A stretch of 50,272 nt of DNA, taken from positions 1 through 50,272 of the forward strand of contig CANIVU010000058.1 of assembly GCA_947470805.1 (NCBI GenBank), in the 5' to 3' direction. The DNA is from Acidobacteriota bacterium. Lineage in GTDB: Bacteria; Acidobacteriota; Terriglobia; Bryobacterales; Bryobacteraceae. Every line of letters begins with the position of its first letter. The first letter of the stretch is position 1. The notes beneath the pieces are model-generated. The model saw nothing but the letters and a program-made list of their open reading frames with translations, did not search any database and had not been told where the DNA came from. Both the position numbers and the translations under genes were made by a program. Of the stretch, positions 36,721-46,354 are shown piece by piece.

Positions 36721-37944
36721 ATGATACGGCTGGTTTGTAGCATGTTGTTGGTGGCCGGGTTGGTTTGCGGACAGGCGTTGGAGCTGACGCCGGAGCAGAC
36801 GCGGGCGTTTGAGATTGCAGTGATGGAGAAGATTGCCGATCTGGCGCTCATTCCACCGCGGCTGAACACGTCGCCGTTGCCGCAGTACGACTACGATCAG
36901 CTGGATTATGGGATGACGATCGGAATCACGCGGACGCCGAAGGGGCGCCTGTGGGCGGCCTGGGTGGCGGGCGAGGACGGGCCGAAAGCGTTTTTCGTCT
37001 TGGCTTCGAGCGATGACGATGGCGTGACGTGGTCGAAGCCCCGGTTGGTGATCGACGGACAATCGAAGAACCTGCCCATGTACCGGAGCGTGCTGGTGGG
37101 GAATTTGTGGACGGATCCGAATGGGAAGCTATGGCTGTTTTTCAACCAGTCCATGATGCAGTTTGATGGGAGGAGCGGGGTGTGGGCGGCGGTGTGTGAA
37201 AATCCCGATGACCCGGAACCGCGCTGGAGCGGGTCACGGCGCATCTGGCATGGGTTCACGTTGAATAAGCCGACGGTGCTTTCATCGGGCGAGTGGCTGT
37301 TGCCGGTGTCCTTGAACCCGAAGGGTTTGGGCCCGTTTGAGGGGGCGTTCCGGGAGTTGGATCCGGTGCGTGGGGCGAACTGGTTTGTCTCCCGGGATCA
37401 GGGTGCGACGTGGTCGCGGCACGGGCATGTCCTGTTTCCGAATGCCACCTGGGATGAGCACATGGCGGTGGAGCGGAAGGACGGCAGCCTGTGGATGCTG
37501 GCGCGGACGACGAAGGGGCTGATGCAGAGCACGTCGACCGACAGGGGGAAGACGTGGACCACGCCCGCGGAGACGGCGATCGTGCATCCGGTGGCAAGGT
37601 TCCACTTGCGACGGCTGGCTTCGGGCCGGTTGCTGCTGGTGAAGCACGGGGAGACGATCGGCACCCACGAGGGGCGGAGCAAGCTGACGGCGTGGCTATC
37701 GGACGACGACGGGGCGACTTGGGCCGGCGGGCTGATGCTGGACGAGCGGACGGGCATCTCTTACCCCGATGGGTTCCAGGCGCCGGATGGCTCCATCTAC
37801 ATCTCCTACGACCGGAACCGGGCGGTGGACGGGGAGATACTGTTTGCCAAATTTACAGAGGAGGATGTGCTGGCGCGGGCCCTGGTTGCCCCGCGATCAC
37901 GGTTGAAGAACCTGATCAGCCGGCCGTTGAAAAAACGTCCATGA
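36721..37944 (+). CDS. Secreted sialidase-fold (exo-alpha-sialidase family) protein
   Basis: The 407-residue protein has a signal peptide ([20 protein letters not shown]) and a six-bladed sialidase/BNR-type beta-propeller. Four Asp-boxes can be read: [25 protein letters not shown] and SDDDGATW. It also has [19 protein letters not shown] and [20 protein letters not shown] at the end. Families like this include sialidases but also rhamnosidase- or glycosaminoglycan-type hydrolases, so substrate is open. It ends by overlapping the second sialidase-like gene (ATGATGA at 37941). A lipobox is not seen. Together with the next genes it should release a sugar for import. Confidence 0.85.
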   Translation: MIRLVCSMLLVAGLVCGQALELTPEQTRAFEIAVMEKIADLALIPPRLNTSPLPQYDYDQLDYGMTIGITRTPKGRLWAAWVAGEDGPKAFFVLASSDDDGVTWSKPRLVIDGQSKNLPMYRSVLVGNLWTDPNGKLWLFFNQSMMQFDGRSGVWAAVCENPDDPEPRWSGSRRIWHGFTLNKPTVLSSGEWLLPVSLNPKGLGPFEGAFRELDPVRGANWFVSRDQGATWSRHGHVLFPNATWDEHMAVERKDGSLWMLARTTKGLMQSTSTDRGKTWTTPAETAIVHPVARFHLRRLASGRLLLVKHGETIGTHEGRSKLTAWLSDDDGATWAGGLMLDERTGISYPDGFQAPDGSIYISYDRNRAVDGEILFAKFTEEDVLARALVAPRSRLKNLISRPLKKRP

Positions 37945-39080
37945 TGACACGACGGGAAGCACTGTATCTGGCCGGCGCGATGGGCGCCGCGGCGCGGGAA
38001 CGCGATTGGGAAAAAGAGGCGGCGCGGGACGCGAAGCTGGATCGTACCTCGATTGCCTACGACGGGAAGAAGCCGAACAGCATGGTGTGCGACACGACAC
38101 TACGCCAGCTGGCCGATGGGTCGTGGGTGCTGTTCCTGCTGGCCGGCGGGGACACGGAACCTTCGCCGGAGAACTACACGGGGCTGGTGCGGAGCCGGGA
38201 CCAGGGGCGGACGTGGACGCCGTTGGAGACGGTGAACGTTGGCTTCCCACGGAGCGGGAAGACGATCGGCCAGGGGCCAACGGAGTTGATCGTGCAGGGA
38301 CGGCGGGCGACGTTGTATTTCTCCACGCACTCGCACCATTGGCGGAACGATTGGCGGTCATGGGTGATGGTCAGCGACGACCTTTGCAAGACGTGGAGCA
38401 AGCCGGAGCCGGTGCCGGGGCGGCTGCAGAACCGCACGTTCATCCGGAACCACATCGTGACGCGGGACGGGCGGATTCTGATGCCATTCCAGCACTACAT
38501 CGGGCCGGTGGCCGAGGCGGGGAAGGCGCCGTTGGAGCGGGCGCTGACGAATCCGCGGAACGGGGTGCTGATGAGCGCCGACGGCGGAAAGAGCTGGACG
38601 GAGCATGGGGACATCCGGATCACCACCGACGACACCTATTTCGGTTGGGCGGAGAACAATCTGGTGGAGCTTGCAGATGGGCGGATTGCGATGATCATTC
38701 GCGCCGACAAGCTGGGCGGGGTGCTGTACTACGCCGAATCGAAGGATGGCGGCCGGACGTGGCCGGAGTTCGCGGTGAAGTCGGCGATTCCGAATCCGGG
38801 GTCGAAGGCGACGCTATATGGTTTGGGCGGGGACGCGGTGGCGATCTTGCACAATCCGAATCCGGCGCATCGGAGCCCGATGGCGTTGTGGATCAGCGTG
38901 GACGGGATGAAGACGTGGCCATACCGGCGGGTGCTGCAGGCCGAATCGGTGGACGGGCCGAAGGCTCGGATGAACTATCCGGACGGGTTTGTGAGCAAGG
39001 ACAAACGCTGGCTGCACTTTGCGTTTGACGACAACCGGCACCGGGCGGTGCACTATAGCGCGCGGTTGCCGAAGCTATGA
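37941..39080 (+). CDS. Sialidase-fold protein, second copy
   Basis: The 379-residue protein begins [20 protein letters not shown], a twin-arginine-like export signal. It contains five Asp-box-like repeats: [32 protein letters not shown] and SVDGMKTW, and a typical propeller segment ([20 protein letters not shown]). It is only distantly similar to the preceding protein in sequence. The two may share a substrate or act on successive residues of one glycan. The start overlaps the upstream stop by 4 bases and the end overlaps the kinase start by ATGA, so all three are translated together. Confidence 0.85.
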   Translation: MMTRREALYLAGAMGAAARERDWEKEAARDAKLDRTSIAYDGKKPNSMVCDTTLRQLADGSWVLFLLAGGDTEPSPENYTGLVRSRDQGRTWTPLETVNVGFPRSGKTIGQGPTELIVQGRRATLYFSTHSHHWRNDWRSWVMVSDDLCKTWSKPEPVPGRLQNRTFIRNHIVTRDGRILMPFQHYIGPVAEAGKAPLERALTNPRNGVLMSADGGKSWTEHGDIRITTDDTYFGWAENNLVELADGRIAMIIRADKLGGVLYYAESKDGGRTWPEFAVKSAIPNPGSKATLYGLGGDAVAILHNPNPAHRSPMALWISVDGMKTWPYRRVLQAESVDGPKARMNYPDGFVSKDKRWLHFAFDDNRHRAVHYSARLPKL

Positions 39081-40408
39081 TTCTGATCATCGATCTTGGG
39101 ACGCAGAGCTTTCGGGCGACCGTGCTGGACCGGGCGGGGCGGCGCGTGTGGGAGTTCTCGCGGCCGGTGGAGACCCATCGGGACGGGGTGATTGCCGAGC
39201 AGGATCCTCGGGTGTGGCGGGCGGCGCTAGCAGAGGCGCTCGCGGGCGTGGACCGGGAGGCGATTCGGGTGGTGGCGGCGACGGCGACGCTCTCCGGGCT
39301 GGTTTGTGTGGGGACCGACGACGAGCCGATGCGGCCGGCGATCCTGTATGGCGACCGGCGGGCGGCGGGGCAGTTGGCGGGGATTGCCGCCAGTGCCGAG
39401 TACCAGGCGAGCCCGTTTCGGGCCTATTCCGGGGACTTTCTGCCCCAGTTGCTGTATGTGCGGGAGGCCGAGCCGGAGAATTTTGCGGGGGCGAAATATC
39501 TGCTGGATGCGACCGGGTATCTGAACTATCTGCTGACGGGCGAGGCGACGCTGGACCGGTATACGACCTTTACGTGTTACGGCGACCCGACGGCGCGGTT
39601 TCCCAAAGTGGGGCGGATTGTGGAACCGGAGGAGACGATCGGGCGCGCGTTGGGTTTTCCGGACGCCCGAGTGGTGAGCGTGAGTTACGACAGCGCGGCG
39701 GCCTATCTGGGGACGCGGTTCGCGGAGGCGGGGGAGGCCCTCGATATTTCGGGGACGGTGACATCGTTCGGGGTGTTGTGGGACCGGGAGATTGTGGACC
39801 CGGCGCGGCGGGTGTTTTCGATTCCGTACGGGGAGAAGTGGCTGGTGCGGGGATCGACGGCAATGTCGGGCGGGGTGTTGGAATGGGCGCGGGCGCAGTT
39901 GCTGGGGTGTACGTTCGAGGAGTTTGACGCGATGGTGTTGGCGACGCCAGCGGGGGCGAATGGCGTGACGTTTCTGCCGTTCCTGGCCGGGGCGCGGGCG
40001 CCGATCTGGGAGCCGGGGGCGACGGGGACGTTTCACGGGTTGACGGCGCAGACGACGCGAGCGGATCTGGCACGGGCGGTGTATGAGGGGCTGTGCTTTT
40101 CTTTGCGGCACATTGTGGTGGTGATGGAGGAGTTGGGGGTGCGGGTCGGGGAGATCCAGCTGGGGGGCGGGCTGTCGCGGAACGGGCTGTTGAACCGGAT
40201 GAAGGCGGAGGTTTTGGGAACGCCGGTGCGGGCGCAGTTGGACACGGAGGTGACGACGCTGGGGGCGGCCACGGTGGCGGCGAGGGCGTTGGGTTGGTTG
40301 GGGAGCGAGGAATCGTATTGCGCGGTGGGGGAAGTGTATATGCCCCAGATGGCCTATAGGGAGGCTTTTGCGCGCTATTTGGCGGTATTGGAACGGGTGC
40401 TCCCGTAA
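39077..40408 (+). CDS. FGGY-family carbohydrate kinase
   Basis: The 443-residue protein starts [20 protein letters not shown], the phosphate-binding loop of the FGGY kinases. It ends with the adenosine-binding segment [20 protein letters not shown] and [14 protein letters not shown]. Middle blocks ([40 protein letters not shown]) match xylulose/fuculose-type kinases. It should phosphorylate the sugar freed by the two propeller hydrolases. It lies last in the GntR-propeller-propeller-kinase operon, overlapping its upstream neighbour. The exact sugar is not shown by sequence alone. Confidence 0.9.
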   Translation: MILIIDLGTQSFRATVLDRAGRRVWEFSRPVETHRDGVIAEQDPRVWRAALAEALAGVDREAIRVVAATATLSGLVCVGTDDEPMRPAILYGDRRAAGQLAGIAASAEYQASPFRAYSGDFLPQLLYVREAEPENFAGAKYLLDATGYLNYLLTGEATLDRYTTFTCYGDPTARFPKVGRIVEPEETIGRALGFPDARVVSVSYDSAAAYLGTRFAEAGEALDISGTVTSFGVLWDREIVDPARRVFSIPYGEKWLVRGSTAMSGGVLEWARAQLLGCTFEEFDAMVLATPAGANGVTFLPFLAGARAPIWEPGATGTFHGLTAQTTRADLARAVYEGLCFSLRHIVVVMEELGVRVGEIQLGGGLSRNGLLNRMKAEVLGTPVRAQLDTEVTTLGAATVAARALGWLGSEESYCAVGEVYMPQMAYREAFARYLAVLERVLP

Positions 40409-40447
40409 GTTTGGTCCCTGTTTCCGAGCGATGACGCCTCTGGGGCC

Positions 40448-41656
40448 ATGTTGATTTCCAGGTTGATGTTGGCCTTGGTATTGGCCGGGCCGTTTGTATA
40501 TGGGCAGTTGCCCTCGATTGCCGAGCGCGCGTTGAAGCGGCAGAAGCAAAAGGAAGAGAACGACGCGCGCCACGCGGCCGCGGTCGAGAAACAGAAGGCG
40601 AACGAAGAGGCGCGGCAGAAGGCGCGGGAGGAAGGCGTCGCCGCCGGGCAGGAACGGCGGGCGAAGGCGGCCGAGGAAAACGCGGATGCGGCGAAGTTAC
40701 GGGACGCTGCGGCGGCGCGGCGGTCGGCGTCGCGAACGTCGAAGCCGGATCCGAATGCCGAGCAGGGGGTTACGGGGCCGCTGCATGAGAAATACATGAA
40801 GAAAGTGGTGTTTTTGAAGTCGGACCGGGTGTTGGAGGACGTCGTGGAGTCCGAGTTCACGAACGAGTTCACGCTGGGGCAGCCGGTGTATTTCCGGGTG
40901 TACATGGAGCAGACGGGGCCGAAGGCGCTGGTGAAGGCCGGAGCGGCGAATCCGTTGGAGGAGTTGGCGCTGGGGATGTTGTACTCCATGCGGATTACTG
41001 TGGACGGGAAGGCACCGATCGAGTTGAAGTTCACGGGGTTTAATTCCAAGTCGAACAATTTGAGCTGGACGAGCTGGCGCGGGTATTTCATCAAGGAGCC
41101 GAACGCGGAGGTTACCAGTGATCAGGGCGGGGCGATCTTCCGGGAGTTCGTGGCGCGGGCTTCGCAGAAGGGACTGTTGACGCCGGGGAAGCATGCGCTG
41201 AAGGTGGAGATCTATCCGTCCTACGATGTGCGGGACCGGCCGAAGGTGGTTGGCGAGGTCGTGGGGAGCGGGGAAGTGACGATGAATGTGCCGGCCGGTG
41301 TGATTACGGCGTCGAACCCGGATTTGTGTATTTCGTATAAGACGGTTACGCCCAAGGATGCGGCGTTAGAGGCGCAGATTTTGAAGACGGCGCAGGCGGT
41401 TTGGCCGGATAAGGTGAACCGGCCGGTGTATGTGCAGATGGCGTCGCCGGTGTGGCGGATTGAGCGGCATCCGGTGTCGGGGATCATCCTGCACCGGAAG
41501 ATTGACACCGTGGTGGCGACGAAGGGGCCGGAGTATTGTGAGTTCCGGGGGTATCACTTCCAGCAGGTGTTTGAGGGGAATTCGTATGCTCCGGGCACGT
41601 TGTTGCATGCCGAGCGGAGCGGGTTCTACATGCCTTGCGCTTGTTTGGCGAAGTAA
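40448..41656 (+). CDS. Secreted protein with coiled coil, unknown function
   Basis: The 402-residue protein has a signal peptide (MLISRLMLALVLAGPFVYGQ), a very charged coiled-coil (about 25-95: ALKRQKQKEENDARHAAAVE KQKANEEARQKARE) and a C-terminal beta-rich domain (KKVVFLKSDRVLED; SMRITVDGKAPIELKFTGFN; GYHFQQVFEGNSYAPGTLLH). The C-terminus contains two Cys (PCACLAK). I do not recognise a family. It is likely exported and could be a surface or scaffold protein. It is 40 bases downstream of the kinase and faces the DUF1552 gene across 4 bases. Confidence 0.7.
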   Translation: MLISRLMLALVLAGPFVYGQLPSIAERALKRQKQKEENDARHAAAVEKQKANEEARQKAREEGVAAGQERRAKAAEENADAAKLRDAAAARRSASRTSKPDPNAEQGVTGPLHEKYMKKVVFLKSDRVLEDVVESEFTNEFTLGQPVYFRVYMEQTGPKALVKAGAANPLEELALGMLYSMRITVDGKAPIELKFTGFNSKSNNLSWTSWRGYFIKEPNAEVTSDQGGAIFREFVARASQKGLLTPGKHALKVEIYPSYDVRDRPKVVGEVVGSGEVTMNVPAGVITASNPDLCISYKTVTPKDAALEAQILKTAQAVWPDKVNRPVYVQMASPVWRIERHPVSGIILHRKIDTVVATKGPEYCEFRGYHFQQVFEGNSYAPGTLLHAERSGFYMPCACLAK

Positions 41657-41660
41657 GTAA

Positions 41661-42953
41661 CTAGAGCGAGGTGAGGCGGCCGGTGGAATCCCCGAGGGTC
41701 TCCGGCCGCACGCCCGCGTGGTCTAGGAGCGAGAGGTAGAGATTGGTCAGCGGGGTTTCCTTCGCGTAGCGGAGGTGGCGGCCCATTTTTAGCTTGCCGT
41801 TCGCGCCGCCGGCGACCAGGATCGGCAGGTCGTGGTGGGTGTGGCGGTTGCCATCGGCGAGGCTCGAACCGTAGACGATCATCATGTGGTCGAGGAGGCT
41901 GCCGTCGCCGTCTTTGGTGGCGGCGAGCTTCTGGAGCCACTTGGCGAAGAGTGTGGCGTGGTACTCGTTGATCTTGGTCAGCTTCTCCACCTTTTCGGCG
42001 TCGCCGCGGTGGTGGGAGATGCCGTGGTGGGCGTCGGGGACGCCAATTTGACGGTAGGTGTTATTCGACCCTTCGCGGCCCATCATGAAGGTCGCCACGC
42101 GCGTCGAATCCGTTTGGAAGGCGACCGTCATGAGGTCGAACATCAGGTTGACGTGCTCTTCGAAATCGACGGGGATGCCTTCGGGTTTATCCATCTCCGG
42201 GCGGGGGAGGGAGAGGGCGTTTTTCTCCGACAGCTCGATGCGCTTTTCGATTTCGCGGACGCCGGTCAGGTACTCGTCGAGCTTGCGCTTGTCGTTCGCG
42301 CCGAGCTTGGATTGGAGGGTGGAGGCGTCTTCGCGGACGTAATCCAGGATGGATTTGCGGAAGGGGTTGGCCAATTGGTCACCAGAGCCGAAGAGGCGTT
42401 CGAAGACCTGTTTGGGATTGACTTCCGGGGGGAGCGGGGTTTCGGCGGAGCGCCAGGCGATGGAGTTGGAATAGGCGCAGGAGTAGCCGGAGTCGCAGTT
42501 GCCGACGATGCGGCCGTGTTCGATGCCGAGTTCGAGTGAGGCGAAGCGGGTGGTGGTGCCGATGGACTGGGCGGCGACCTGATCGGCGGAGATGCCGTTC
42601 TTGATGTCGGCGCCGGCGGTTTTGCGCGGGTGGACACCGGTGAGGAACGTGGCGGCGGCACGGGCGTGATCGCCGGGGCCATCGCCCAAGGCGCGGCCGT
42701 TGACGTGAGCCAGGCCGGAGAGGAGGAGCGTCTTGTCCTTCACAGGCTGGAATGGCGCGAGAACCCTCGGGAGGTCGAACGCCGCGCCTTCGGCGGTGGG
42801 CGTCCAGTGTTCCATGATGATGCCGTTGGGCACGTAGGCGAAGGCCATTCGCAGAGGCGCCGCTGACACCCTGGCGGGTGTCATTGCATCGAGAGCGGGC
42901 AGGGCGATGGCGGCACCAAGGCCGCGGAGGAGGGTTCGGCGGTTCATCGTCAT
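41661..42953 (-). CDS. DUF1552 protein, Tat-exported
   Basis: The 430-residue protein starts with a twin-arginine signal (MTMNRRTLLRGLGAAIALPA) and has the DUF1552 pattern: MAFAYVPNGIIMEHWTPTAE, LLLSGLAHVNGRALGDGPGD HARAAATFLTGVHP, FASLELGIEHGRIVGNCDSG and PDAHHGISHHRGDAEKVEKL. DUF1552 proteins resemble a sulfatase-like fold and are abundant in Planctomycetes and Acidobacteria; their reaction is unknown. The start codon overlaps the upstream DUF1592-type gene end by 4 bases (ATGA). The two are typical partners. Confidence 0.92.
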   Translation of the reverse strand: MTMNRRTLLRGLGAAIALPALDAMTPARVSAAPLRMAFAYVPNGIIMEHWTPTAEGAAFDLPRVLAPFQPVKDKTLLLSGLAHVNGRALGDGPGDHARAAATFLTGVHPRKTAGADIKNGISADQVAAQSIGTTTRFASLELGIEHGRIVGNCDSGYSCAYSNSIAWRSAETPLPPEVNPKQVFERLFGSGDQLANPFRKSILDYVREDASTLQSKLGANDKRKLDEYLTGVREIEKRIELSEKNALSLPRPEMDKPEGIPVDFEEHVNLMFDLMTVAFQTDSTRVATFMMGREGSNNTYRQIGVPDAHHGISHHRGDAEKVEKLTKINEYHATLFAKWLQKLAATKDGDGSLLDHMMIVYGSSLADGNRHTHHDLPILVAGGANGKLKMGRHLRYAKETPLTNLYLSLLDHAGVRPETLGDSTGRLTSL

Positions 42954-45091
42954 TTTCGGTATTGGAACGGGAGGCTCTCGACGATTCCGTCAATCAGGGA
43001 CGACATGCGGTAACCGTCTGTGGTCAGTTTATTACAGATTTTTGAGACAGTGGGGCGATCGAACTTTTCGAGGCCGCGGCCGAGGGCGTAGGTCATTAAC
43101 TTCTCGGTGAGGCAGCGGGAGAAGTACTTGGGATCGGCCTTGATGAGGGCGCGGAGTTCGGCGGGGGTTTTGAAGGTTTTGTTGCCGGGGAGGGCGCCGC
43201 CGGGCTCGATGGGGAAGTTGCCATCTTTGGTGCGCCACTGGCCGACGGCGTCGAAGTTTTCCAGGCCGAAGCCGAGGGCGTCCATCTTGTTGTGGCAGAC
43301 GGCGCAGGTGGCGTTGGCACGGTGCTTTTCCATCTGCTGGCGGAGGGTGCCGGTGTTGCCGACCTCGCTGGTGTTTAGTTCGGGGACATTGGGCGGAGGC
43401 GGGGGCGGCGGGGTGCCGAGGATGTTCTCCATGATCCACTTGCCTCGAAGGACGGGGGAGGTGCGGGTGGGGTAGCTGGAGACGGTGAGGATGCTGGCGT
43501 GGGTGAGGACGCCGCCGCGGGTGTTATCGGGCAGGGTGACCTTGCGGAACTCGTCACCGGTGACGTTGGGGATGCCGTAGTGGGCGGCGAGGGGCTCGTT
43601 GAGATACGTGTAATCGGCGTCGAGGAATTCGAGGATGGAGCGGTCCTCCTTGATGATTCCCTCGAAGAAGCGGCGGGTTTCCTGGCCCATGGCGGCGGCG
43701 AGGGTTTCGTTGAATTTGGGGAACTTTTCGGGGTCGGGTTTGTGGACTTCGAGGTTGCGCAGTTGGAGCCATTGGCCGCCGAAGTTTTCGACGAGGGCGG
43801 CGGCTTTGGGGCTGGTCATCATGCGGCGGACCTGGGCGCGGAGAACGGCGGGTTGCTGGAGATCGGCCTTGGCTAGCTCGTCGTCGGGCATGGTGCTCCA
43901 GAGGAAGTAGCTCAGGCGGGTGGCGAGTTCGGGGTTGGTGAGTCTGCGGGTTTCGGGGCCGGCGGGCTCGATGCGGAAGAGGAAGTTGGGGGAGACGAGC
44001 ATGGCCTGGAGGCTGTACTGGACGCCCTGTTCGAGGGGTTGGCCGGCGGCGATGGCTTTCGTGGTGAAGCTCGCGATTTTCGAGATTTCGGCGGGGGTGA
44101 CGGGGCGGCGCCAGGCTTTGGGAAGGAGATTGGCGGTGATCTGTTCGGCGCAGGCTGGGGTGGCGTCCCGGCAGGTGACTATGCGCTTGTGGGTTTCGGG
44201 GAGGCCGAGCCCGTCCTTGGCGAATGGGCCGCGGACTTCGATGTAGTCGATCTGGTAGTCGCCTTCGGGGCGGTTGAGGAAGATGGCGCTGAGCTTATGT
44301 TCGCCGGGGGCGATGGCGGCTTTGTAGGTGAAGGCGCGGACGGCGGGGAGGATGGGGAGTTTGGCGGATTTGACCTGTTTGCCGTTGATGGCGAGGGCAA
44401 CTTGGAGGTCGGGGCCTTCCTTGCGGCGATCGACGACGCGGACCTGGATCTCGTATTCGGCCCAGGCGGGGAAGGTGTGAATGGGGTTTTTGACCTTGTC
44501 GGAGGGGTAGCGGTTGAGGGTGGGCTTGCCGGGTTTGCCGGTGATGATGGCGAGGCGGGAGATGTTTTCGGCGGCGTTGAGGTACTTCTCCATGAGCACG
44601 GGGCTGAGGGATAGGACGTCGCCGATGTTGTCGAAGCCGTAGCCGGAGTCGTCATTGGGGAAGTCGGCGGCGGGCTGGAAATCGAGGCCGAGGAGGTCGC
44701 GGATGGTGTTGTTGTATTCCACCTTATTGAGGCGGCGGGCGGTGACGCGGCCGGGCTCGGGGGTGGCTTTGGAGTCGTGGGCGATGACCTGGGCGTCGAC
44801 CCATTTGGTGAGGTTCTGGAGCTCGGCGGCGGAGGGGCGGGGAAGGCCGGGCGGGGGCATTTCGCCGTTGCGGAGTTTGTCGGCGACGTCCTCCCAGACG
44901 TTGCGTTCGGCGAGGGCTTCCTGGGGCGAGCGGAGGCGGGCGAGGTTGAGGTCGGCGTTTTTGAGTTTGTCGTTGTGGCAGGCGACGCAGCGCTTGGCGA
45001 GGAACGGGGCGACGTCCTTTTGGAAGGCTTTGAGATGGGCGTCGTTGGACTGGGCCAGGAGGGGGAGGGAGAGAATCAGCAGGTACCGCAC
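42950..45091 (-). CDS. DUF1592/DUF1588/DUF1585 c-type cytochrome protein
   Basis: The 713-residue exported protein has an N-terminal signal and a cytochrome c-type heme motif CVACH (35-39). Consecutive planctomycete-style domains follow: DUF1587 (RVTARRLNKVEYNNTIRDLL), DUF1592 (AKADLQQPAVLRAQ; FPKFNETLAAAMGQETRRFF), DUF1588 (RANATCAVCHNKMDALGFGL, a second CxxCH) and DUF1585 (LTEKLMTYALGRGLEKFDRP). Two hemes would be attached in the periplasm. Its partner is the DUF1552 protein. It is divergent from the Gfo/Idh/MocA gene, with 29 bases between starts. Proposed roles in polymer oxidation are unproven. Confidence 0.93.
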   Translation of the reverse strand: MRYLLILSLPLLAQSNDAHLKAFQKDVAPFLAKRCVACHNDKLKNADLNLARLRSPQEALAERNVWEDVADKLRNGEMPPPGLPRPSAAELQNLTKWVDAQVIAHDSKATPEPGRVTARRLNKVEYNNTIRDLLGLDFQPAADFPNDDSGYGFDNIGDVLSLSPVLMEKYLNAAENISRLAIITGKPGKPTLNRYPSDKVKNPIHTFPAWAEYEIQVRVVDRRKEGPDLQVALAINGKQVKSAKLPILPAVRAFTYKAAIAPGEHKLSAIFLNRPEGDYQIDYIEVRGPFAKDGLGLPETHKRIVTCRDATPACAEQITANLLPKAWRRPVTPAEISKIASFTTKAIAAGQPLEQGVQYSLQAMLVSPNFLFRIEPAGPETRRLTNPELATRLSYFLWSTMPDDELAKADLQQPAVLRAQVRRMMTSPKAAALVENFGGQWLQLRNLEVHKPDPEKFPKFNETLAAAMGQETRRFFEGIIKEDRSILEFLDADYTYLNEPLAAHYGIPNVTGDEFRKVTLPDNTRGGVLTHASILTVSSYPTRTSPVLRGKWIMENILGTPPPPPPPNVPELNTSEVGNTGTLRQQMEKHRANATCAVCHNKMDALGFGLENFDAVGQWRTKDGNFPIEPGGALPGNKTFKTPAELRALIKADPKYFSRCLTEKLMTYALGRGLEKFDRPTVSKICNKLTTDGYRMSSLIDGIVESLPFQYRK

Positions 45092-45120
45092 CGCCTCAGT
45101 TTATCGTGGATAATGCCTGT

Positions 45121-46173
45121 ATGGATTTGATCTCACGCAGGGCTCTGTTGGCTGGCGCGGCGGCGGTGAAGTTGCCGCGGAAGTTGCGGTTGGGGATGGT
45201 GGGCGTGCTGGGGCATGCGGGGGAGATTTTGACGCCGTTGCCGCAGTTGCCGGATGTGGAATTGGTGGCGGTGGCGGAGAGCGACCCGGCGGAGTTGGCG
45301 AAGATCAAGAAGCGGCCGGTGGCGGCGAAGGCGACGTTTTATTCCGATTACCGGCGGATGCTGGATGCGGAGAAGTTAGACGTTGTGGGCGTGTGCACGT
45401 CGAACGGGGACCGGGCGGCGAGTGTGATCGCGGTGGCTGAGCGCGGTTTGCCACTGATTGCTGAGAAGCCGCTGGCGTTGAAGCGGTCCGATTATGAGTT
45501 GGCGAAGAAGGCAGTTAGTAAGTCGGGTAAGCCGATTTGGTTGATTTTGCCGATGCGGTATGAGCCGCATTACTTAGCGATGCGGCAGATGGTGAAGGAT
45601 GGCGTGGTTGGCGATGTGGGGATGGTGTCGTCGCAGAAGTCGTATAAGGCGGGGGAGCGGCCCGTTTGGATGAAGGAGCGGGCGACTTATGGGAGCACGA
45701 TTCTCTGGATCGGGATCCATATGTTCGACCTGATGCGGTGGACGACGGGGCGTGATTTCACGGAGGCGTTTTCGTATCAGTCGCAGGTGTCGGCGCCGAA
45801 GGGGATCGGGCAGATGGAGAATACGACGACGACCATTTTGAAGATGGATAACGGGGGGACGGCGTCGTTGCATATGGACTATTACCGGAGCGAGGCGGCG
45901 CCGACGCATGGGGATGACCGGGTGCGGATTGCGGGGTCGAAGGGGGTGTTGGAGTATATGGCGGCGACGGGGCTGACGGTGTTGCGGCAGGGGTCGAAGG
46001 TGGAGATTGTGAAAGAGATGCCGGAGCACCGGCAGATTTTTGTGGAGTTCTTGCAGGCGGCGTTTGCGGGGAAGGCGAATGATATGCCGCTGGATGACGT
46101 TTGGAAGGTGAATGAGATCACGATCGCGGCGCATGAGGCGGCGGAGTTGGGCCGGGTTGTGCGGGTTGGGTGA
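45121..46173 (+). CDS. Gfo/Idh/MocA-family oxidoreductase, Tat-type N-terminus
   Basis: The protein (350 residues) starts MDLISRRALLAGAAAVKLPR, a twin-arginine-like start, then an N-terminal Rossmann (KLRLGMVGVLGHAGEILTPL) and the family's EKPLA motif (AEKPLALKRSDYELAKKAVS). The C-terminal alpha/beta domain has STILWIGIHMFDLMRWTTGR. It should be an NAD(P)-dependent sugar or inositol-like oxidoreductase that acts outside the cytoplasm. ATG 45121 is preferred over GTG 45106. GATAAT sits 7 bases before ATG 45121, so transcription may begin at the start codon. The divergent neighbour is the DUF1592 gene. Confidence 0.9.
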   Translation: MDLISRRALLAGAAAVKLPRKLRLGMVGVLGHAGEILTPLPQLPDVELVAVAESDPAELAKIKKRPVAAKATFYSDYRRMLDAEKLDVVGVCTSNGDRAASVIAVAERGLPLIAEKPLALKRSDYELAKKAVSKSGKPIWLILPMRYEPHYLAMRQMVKDGVVGDVGMVSSQKSYKAGERPVWMKERATYGSTILWIGIHMFDLMRWTTGRDFTEAFSYQSQVSAPKGIGQMENTTTTILKMDNGGTASLHMDYYRSEAAPTHGDDRVRIAGSKGVLEYMAATGLTVLRQGSKVEIVKEMPEHRQIFVEFLQAAFAGKANDMPLDDVWKVNEITIAAHEAAELGRVVRVG

Positions 46174-46177
46174 CGTG

Positions 46178-46208
46178 TTTTCAACGACATCTGGGACGGT
46201 GCGCTTGT
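46178..46208. repeat. 31-base direct repeat, copy 1
   Basis: The sequence matches 46444-46474 at 28 of 31 positions (mismatches near the middle: GACAT against ACCTT). It lies just past the Gfo/Idh/MocA stop codon, downstream of the gene at 46355-46972 on that strand. The reverse complement encodes SAPSQ followed by a Lys codon, as in the C-terminal tail of the 205-residue protein, suggesting a duplicated 3' end. Nothing else is identifiable between 46209 and 46354. Confidence 0.6.
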
Positions 46209-46354
46209 GTGGCCCACTTTTTGGGGCGCCGCTCCCGGCCTTTGTTGATATTCAGTTTTCAAATAGCTGGTGGAGCGGGGCGACGATGGCCGATTCCAAG
46301 ATCGCTGCTCCGTGTTTTTGGGTTTGCGGTTTCCGTTGGTTGTGTTCTGTTCGC

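Noticed and set aside
39227-40573. A 448-residue minus-strand frame opposite the FGGY kinase
   Set aside because: Arg/Pro/His-rich composition without domains; the kinase is well supported.
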